This document shows, one piece after another, positions 14,372 to 17,594 of a stretch of 17,594 nt of DNA. A program made the translations under genes and the position numbers. This DNA is from UBA1740 sp045587025 (GTDB lineage: Bacteria > Bacillota > Clostridia > Oscillospirales > CAG-272): the NCBI GenBank assembly GCA_045587025.1, contig JAZNBK010000005.1:1-17594 (forward strand), read 5' to 3'. The notes beneath the pieces were generated by a model. That model was not told the DNA's origin. It ran no database searches and worked only from the letters and a program-made list of their open reading frames with translations. Position 1 is the stretch's first letter, and the number at the start of each line of letters is the position of its first letter.

Positions 14372-15173
14372 ATATCTCCCTCGCTTCCTTTTGTAATCTG
14401 AGCGCAGTCATAAAAAATCCGAAATAATCAAAGGACGGCGCGCATTTTTCACACACGAAGGCGTAGTAGGAATTTTTCTCCATTCTCTCGTCGTTGAAAA
14501 TCAGCTCCGCTCGGGACAGACAATTTTCTATGTTTTCGGATTGTAAGCCCTCTGACTTTTCATATAAATGAGCCAAATTTACATACGTAATAGCGCAGTC
14601 GAGTTGGCTTTTTAAGTCACGGCTCGTAATTTCTATCGCCTTGTTATAAAAGTTAAGAGCAGTGGCGTAATCCCCGACGTCAACGAGGGCGGTCGCATAA
14701 TTGTTGTAAAACGCAGAGAAGAGGATGTCGTCCTCGCTCAAATTATTTTTGTATATTTCATTGGTTTTTTCGTACAACTCTATCCCTTGCGCTGTTCTGC
14801 CGAACGCCTTGCAGGTCGTAGCGGCGTTGAGAATAATCGTAGCTCCCGAGACGGTGTCTTCGTTTTTCGTAATTCGTAAAAGCTTCAAAGAGCGCTCTAT
14901 AGCTTTTTCACCCTTTACCTTGTCAGAGGTTTTTCTGTATAGCCCGAGCATTTCGTTTACTATAGACAATTCACCTCTCGTATCTCCGAGCGACAGGGCC
15001 TCTCTTTGCCAATATTCGAGCAGCTCTTCTGCGCTCTTCAGGTCATTTTTCTTAAAACACAGGTCCAGCTTTTCGATAACTCTCGAAACGGGGATTTTAG
15101 AGGAAGCATCATTTTGTTTTTTGCAAGCGGTACAGTCGAAATCTATTTTTATTACTTCTGGATTTTCTTTCAT
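14358..15173 (-). CDS. Tetratricopeptide-repeat protein, partner of DUF4037
   Basis: I chose ATG at 15173 (271 residues, beginning MKENPEVIKIDFDCTACKKQ). It has a strong GGGGGAG five bases upstream, and the longer start at 15203 would lie within about 10 bases of the predicted transcription start. The N-terminus has a CxxC pair (Cys14, Cys17). The remainder is helical with TPR-like units, clearest in SAFYNNYATALVDVGDYATALNFYNKAIEI (given in two blocks here) and the following AITYVNLAHLYEKSEG. TPRs bind partner proteins or peptides. It is the first gene of the - strand operon and overlaps the DUF4037 gene. There is no signal peptide, so it is cytoplasmic. A regulatory or scaffold role for the downstream enzyme is inference. 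Confidence 0.75.
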   Translation of the reverse strand: MKENPEVIKIDFDCTACKKQNDASSKIPVSRVIEKLDLCFKKNDLKSAEELLEYWQREALSLGDTRGELSIVNEMLGLYRKTSDKVKGEKAIERSLKLLRITKNEDTVSGATIILNAATTCKAFGRTAQGIELYEKTNEIYKNNLSEDDILFSAFYNNYATALVDVGDYATALNFYNKAIEITSRDLKSQLDCAITYVNLAHLYEKSEGLQSENIENCLSRAELIFNDERMEKNSYYAFVCEKCAPSFDYFGFFMTALRLQKEAREIYERA

Positions 15174-15218
15174 AATAGCTCCCCCAAAACGCATATAAGT
15201 CATTTTCTTTATATAAGT

Positions 15219-15247
15219 ATTTTATCATAAAAGGAAAAACGTGTCAA
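15219..15247 (-). promoter_or_regulatory. Promoter of the TPR-DUF4037 operon
   Basis: On the - strand, TTGACA (15242-15247), 17-base spacer, TAAAAT (15219-15224) preceded by TG (extended -10). Start expected near 15212, giving a leader of about 38 bases to ATG 15173 and arguing against the upstream ATG at 15203. Confidence 0.8.
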
Positions 15248-15312
15248 CGGCAGATTGATGAAAAAAGAGCCCTTATTTTTCTTAAAAAAGGAGACAAAAT
15301 GGCTTTTACAGA

Positions 15313-15341
15313 TTGACATTCATAAACATTTGTGCTATAAT
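15313..15341 (+). promoter_or_regulatory. Perfect consensus SigA promoter of the yerC operon
   Basis: TTGACA at 15313-15318 and TATAAT at 15336-15341 are exact, with a 17-base spacer and an extended -10 TG at 15333-15334. Start expected near 15348, leaving a leader of about 92 bases. It is divergent from the TPR promoter, with 65 bases between the two -35 boxes. Confidence 0.85.
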
Positions 15342-15360
15342 TTTCGGTGAAAATGACAGA

Positions 15361-15400
15361 TTTCGGATAGGTTTTAAAATTTCAGACCAAATTTCCGAAA
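15361..15400 (+). repeat. Inverted repeat in the yerC leader
   Basis: TTTCGGA (15361-15367) and TCCGAAA (15394-15400) are a perfect 7-bp inverted repeat with a 26-base AT-rich loop in the predicted leader. It could be a weak RNA hairpin or a protein site; no T run follows, so it is not a terminator. Confidence 0.3.
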
Positions 15401-15440
15401 GGACGAAAAAATATCGGTGTTTTAACGAATAGGAGACGCT

Positions 15441-15716
15441 ATGGGAGCAAACAAAAAAGAAGTAGAAATGCTTTTTAACGCGCTCGTTTCTTTAAATGAC
15501 GTAAAGGAGTGCGAGGAGTTCTTGAACGACCTGTGTACCTCTGTTGAAATAGAAGAAATGTCACGGAGATTAAAGGCGGCGCAGATGCTTTCAAGCGGTA
15601 GCCCGTATACCGACGTAGTCACTGCGACAGGGCTGTCTACTGCTACTATAAGCAGAGTGAGCAGGTCTCTTAAAAGCGGAAACGGATATAGAAATATCAT
15701 TTCAAAATTGGGGTGA
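15441..15716 (+). CDS. YerC/YecD-family TrpR-like DNA-binding protein
   Basis: This 91-residue all-helical protein has the family core EEMSRRLKAAQMLSSG (38-53) followed by a helix-turn-helix, YTDVVTATGLSTATISRVSRSL (about 56-77), and ends after KSGNGYRNI. This matches the YerC/YecD family related to the tryptophan repressor TrpR. In TrpR the equivalent of the TISR arginine (Arg72 here) contacts the ligand, but ligand binding by YerC proteins is not established to my knowledge. AGGAG (about 15431-15435) precedes ATG 15441. It is the first gene in an operon with a methyltransferase and hslO, fired from an ideal promoter. Targets unknown; possibly autoregulatory. Confidence 0.88.
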   Translation: MGANKKEVEMLFNALVSLNDVKECEEFLNDLCTSVEIEEMSRRLKAAQMLSSGSPYTDVVTATGLSTATISRVSRSLKSGNGYRNIISKLG

Positions 15717-15720
15717 AGGC

Positions 15721-16482
15721 ATGGCAGGAATATATAGCGCTTTAGCGCCTTATTATGATATCTGGCAGAGCGATGTCGATTATAACGCTTGGGCTGACTT
15801 TTTCCTTTCCGTTTTCAAAAAATATTATAACGGCAAAGTGCAGGACATACTTGACTTGGGCTGTGGTACGGGAAGCATGACCTTGGCGCTTGCGAAGCGC
15901 GGATTCGGTATGATAGGCGTGGATAATTCCACCGAGATGCTTTCCTATGCGTCGAAAAGAGCGAGAGAAGAAAAGGCACACGGTGATATTCTTTTCTTGT
16001 GTCAGGATATAAGAGAATTTGAGCTTTACGGCACCGTCGAGGCGGTCGTTTCCTGCCTCGATTGCGTAAATCATCTCGAAAGCACCAAGGATCTGAAAAA
16101 GTGCTTTTCCTTGGTCCACAATTATTTAATGCCGGACGGAATTTTCGCCTTCGATATCAACAGTAAATATAAATTTGAGAAGATATACGCTCAGAATTGC
16201 TTTGTGTTTGAGGATGAGCGCGCGATGTGCGTATGGCAGAATAATTATAACGAAAAAACGCATTTTTGCGACTTTGATATATCTCTTTTTGTAGAAGCGG
16301 ACGACGGAAGCTATTCAAGAACCGACGAATACCAAAGAGAGAGGATGTTTCCGCTAAGCACCGTAAAAAAGCTTTTAAGCGAAACGGGCTTTGAGCTGCT
16401 CGGCGTTTTCGGAGACTTTAATTTCAGAGAGGCAGAGGATAACGACGAGCGTATCTATATAGTCGCGCGCGCAAAGAAATGA
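15721..16482 (+). CDS. Class I SAM-dependent methyltransferase
   Basis: This 253-residue protein has the SAM-binding motif ILDLGCGTGSM (about 43-53), the acidic residue after strand 2 (IGVDNS, Asp68) and VSCLDCVNHLES as the post-motif strand. The N-terminus, IYSALAPYYDIWQSDVDYNAWADF, is typical of small-molecule methyltransferases of the YodH/UbiE-like kind rather than of rRNA or DNA enzymes, but the substrate is unknown. It follows yerC by four bases, with GGGGTGAAGG spanning the yerC stop, so translation is coupled. Its own stop overlaps an ATG (ATGA at 16479), an alternative start for hslO that I do not prefer. Confidence 0.85.
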   Translation: MAGIYSALAPYYDIWQSDVDYNAWADFFLSVFKKYYNGKVQDILDLGCGTGSMTLALAKRGFGMIGVDNSTEMLSYASKRAREEKAHGDILFLCQDIREFELYGTVEAVVSCLDCVNHLESTKDLKKCFSLVHNYLMPDGIFAFDINSKYKFEKIYAQNCFVFEDERAMCVWQNNYNEKTHFCDFDISLFVEADDGSYSRTDEYQRERMFPLSTVKKLLSETGFELLGVFGDFNFREAEDNDERIYIVARAKK

Positions 16483-16502
16483 ACAAATTAAGAGGAAGAA
16501 AA

Positions 16503-17393
16503 ATGGAATCTTCAACGATTTTCAGAGGAATGTCGAGAGACGGAAGCGCCAGGATTCTGGTTATGAACTCTCGTAATATAGTGAATGAAGCGATAAAGGT
16601 CCACAAGACCTCTCCTACGGCGTCTGCTGCGTTAGGACGGCTTTTAACTGCTACGTCAATGATGGGCTCCCTTATGGGCGAAAAGCAGAATACCATAACA
16701 CTTGGTATAAATGCGGACGGCGAGCTTGGAAAGCTTATTGCCGTCGGGGATTATTACGGTAACGTAAAGGGATACGTCGAGAACCCCTTGGCTAATCCTC
16801 CCAAAAAATCGAACGGCAAGCTGGACGTAGGCAGAGCAGTTGGCGCGGGTTATCTTTACGTGGTGCGAGAGGATGGCGTCGGTGCGCCTCATACGGGGAC
16901 GGTAGAAATTCAAAGCGGAGAGATAGCCGAGGATATAACGAGATATTTTGCGGAAAGCGAGCAGATACCCACGATATGCTCACTCGGAGTTTTGGTTGAC
17001 GTTGATTATACCTGCCTTTCCGCAGGCGGCGTCTTAATTCAGTTGCTTCCTTTCGCAGACGAGGGCGTTATTTCGCTATTAGAGAGAAACGCATCCGACC
17101 TTGTGAATATATCCCGTTATTTTCGAGACGGACTCTCCTGCCAGGAGATAGCGGAAATAGCGATGCGTGATATACCTTATGACCCGTTTGACGAGATAAG
17201 CGTAGATTATCTTTGCGACTGCAAAAGAGACAGATTCCTTTCATCCATAAAGAAATTGGGTGAGAGGGAGGTGAGGACGATGTTAGACGAGCAAGAGACA
17301 GAGGGAAAGCCGAGAGAGCTTGAGGTGCGGTGTCGCTTCTGCAACAAAAATTACGTCTTTGACGAAAAGTCCTTGCTCGGTAAGTCAGAATAA
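16503..17393 (+). CDS. hslO: Hsp33 redox-regulated chaperone
   Basis: This 296-residue Hsp33 holds unfolded proteins during oxidative stress. I chose ATG 16503 because AGAGGA (16491-16496) lies six bases upstream and the product begins MESSTIFRGMSRDGSAR, in line with family N-termini; ATG 16479 (ATGA overlap) would add eight residues. Family features: HKTSPTASAALGRLLTA, GELGKLIAVGDYYGNVKGYVENP (split here by function: core beta domain), and the C-terminal zinc switch CDC (Cys238, Cys240) plus CRFC (Cys277, Cys280). All four zinc cysteines are present, so the redox switch should work. It is third in the yerC operon. No terminator follows, so transcription may continue into the next gene. Confidence 0.92.
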   Translation: MESSTIFRGMSRDGSARILVMNSRNIVNEAIKVHKTSPTASAALGRLLTATSMMGSLMGEKQNTITLGINADGELGKLIAVGDYYGNVKGYVENPLANPPKKSNGKLDVGRAVGAGYLYVVREDGVGAPHTGTVEIQSGEIAEDITRYFAESEQIPTICSLGVLVDVDYTCLSAGGVLIQLLPFADEGVISLLERNASDLVNISRYFRDGLSCQEIAEIAMRDIPYDPFDEISVDYLCDCKRDRFLSSIKKLGEREVRTMLDEQETEGKPRELEVRCRFCNKNYVFDEKSLLGKSE

Positions 17394-17442
17394 AAATATA
17401 CTATTTTTAAAACAAATTAAAAATAAATAAGGAGAAAGAAAA

Positions 17443-17594
17443 ATGGCTCAGACAAAAAAGACTCAGTTTCGCTCGGTCTTATTAAAACCAATCTTCCTTT
17501 AACTCTTTCCGACCTTAGTGACAAGTATGAAAACTCACTTGAAAACTCAAAGTCGGTAACGGAAAGGTTTTTCATCACGAAAAACGAGCTTCCG
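17443..17594 (+). CDS. Unidentified protein, 3' partial, apparent -1 frameshift near its start
   Basis: A strong AAGGAG (about 17429-17434) precedes ATG 17443. Read straight, the frame gives MAQTKKTQFRS... and stops at 17500-17502 after 19 codons. The -1 frame is open from before the run to the window end and reads DSVSLGLIKTNLPLTL then SDLSDKYENSLENSKSV and so on, which looks like real protein. Joining them at the A6 run 17454-17459 gives MAQTKKDSVSLGLIKTNLP. So either one A is missing from the run (sequencing error or mutation) or the ribosome slips at A_AAA_AAG (17454-17460), which is placed exactly in the initial frame. I do not recognise the product. It lies 49 bases after hslO, probably in the same operon. 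Confidence 0.5.

Noticed and set aside
13433..15203. TPR/DUF4037 pair as a toxin-antitoxin or antiphage system
   Set aside because: Gene sizes, lack of toxin domains and ordinary housekeeping neighbours give no support; only the nucleotidyltransferase-like motif hinted at it.
15288..15316. AAGGAG followed by ATG at 15299, a five-codon ORF (MAFTD)
   Set aside because: Too short to call as a gene and it overlaps the yerC -35 region; perhaps a relic of a lost gene start or chance.
1..17594. CRISPR arrays, tRNA genes, insertion sequences or attachment sites
   Set aside because: No regularly spaced repeats, cloverleaf-like segments, transposase motifs or terminal inverted repeats were seen.

Overview
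The window looks like chromosomal DNA from an anaerobic, gut-type Clostridia (Firmicutes) bacterium. Evidence: AAGGAGG-type ribosome sites, consensus SigA promoters with 17-bp spacers and often an extended -10 (TGn), tight one-direction operons, a YerC/YecD TrpR-like protein, Hsp33, MscL, a DUF4037/TPR pair and a large LamG-esterase. Base composition appears uniform by eye. I saw no tRNA, rRNA, CRISPR array, transposase or phage gene. The taxonomic call is inference.

Layout. (1) 1-4289: the 3' part of a very large multidomain protein, probably extracellular, with a LamG/concanavalin-like region and a C-terminal CE7-type acetyl esterase, ending in a hairpin. (2) 4317-4633: a free-standing 41-codon gene with a perfect TTGACA-N17-TATAAT promoter and two hairpin terminators. 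(3) 4665-12209: an aromatic amino acid operon, seven genes on the + strand: aminotransferase, chorismate mutase-AroB fusion, AroC, AroE-AroK fusion, AroQ (type II dehydroquinase), AroA and TyrA. Together these cover every step from DAHP to chorismate, then prephenate and tyrosine. DAHP synthase and prephenate dehydratase are not in the window. (4) 12163-13434: mscL on the - strand and yccF on the + strand, both ending in bidirectional hairpin terminators and fired from divergent promoters. (5) 13433-15247: a - strand operon of a TPR protein followed by a DUF4037 nucleotidyltransferase-like protein. (6) 15313-17594: a divergent + strand operon with yerC (TrpR-like), a SAM methyltransferase, hslO (Hsp33), and the start of a further gene whose reading frame breaks at an A6G run.

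Most interesting points: the tiny uncharacterised peptide gene with its own ideal promoter; the unusual fusion of chorismate mutase (first step after chorismate) to dehydroquinate synthase (second step of the shikimate pathway); the AroE-AroK fusion joining consecutive steps; and the A_AAA_AAG heptamer at the apparent frameshift in the last gene. I did not find a convincing new defence or mobile system. The best candidate for something undescribed is the 41-residue peptide.
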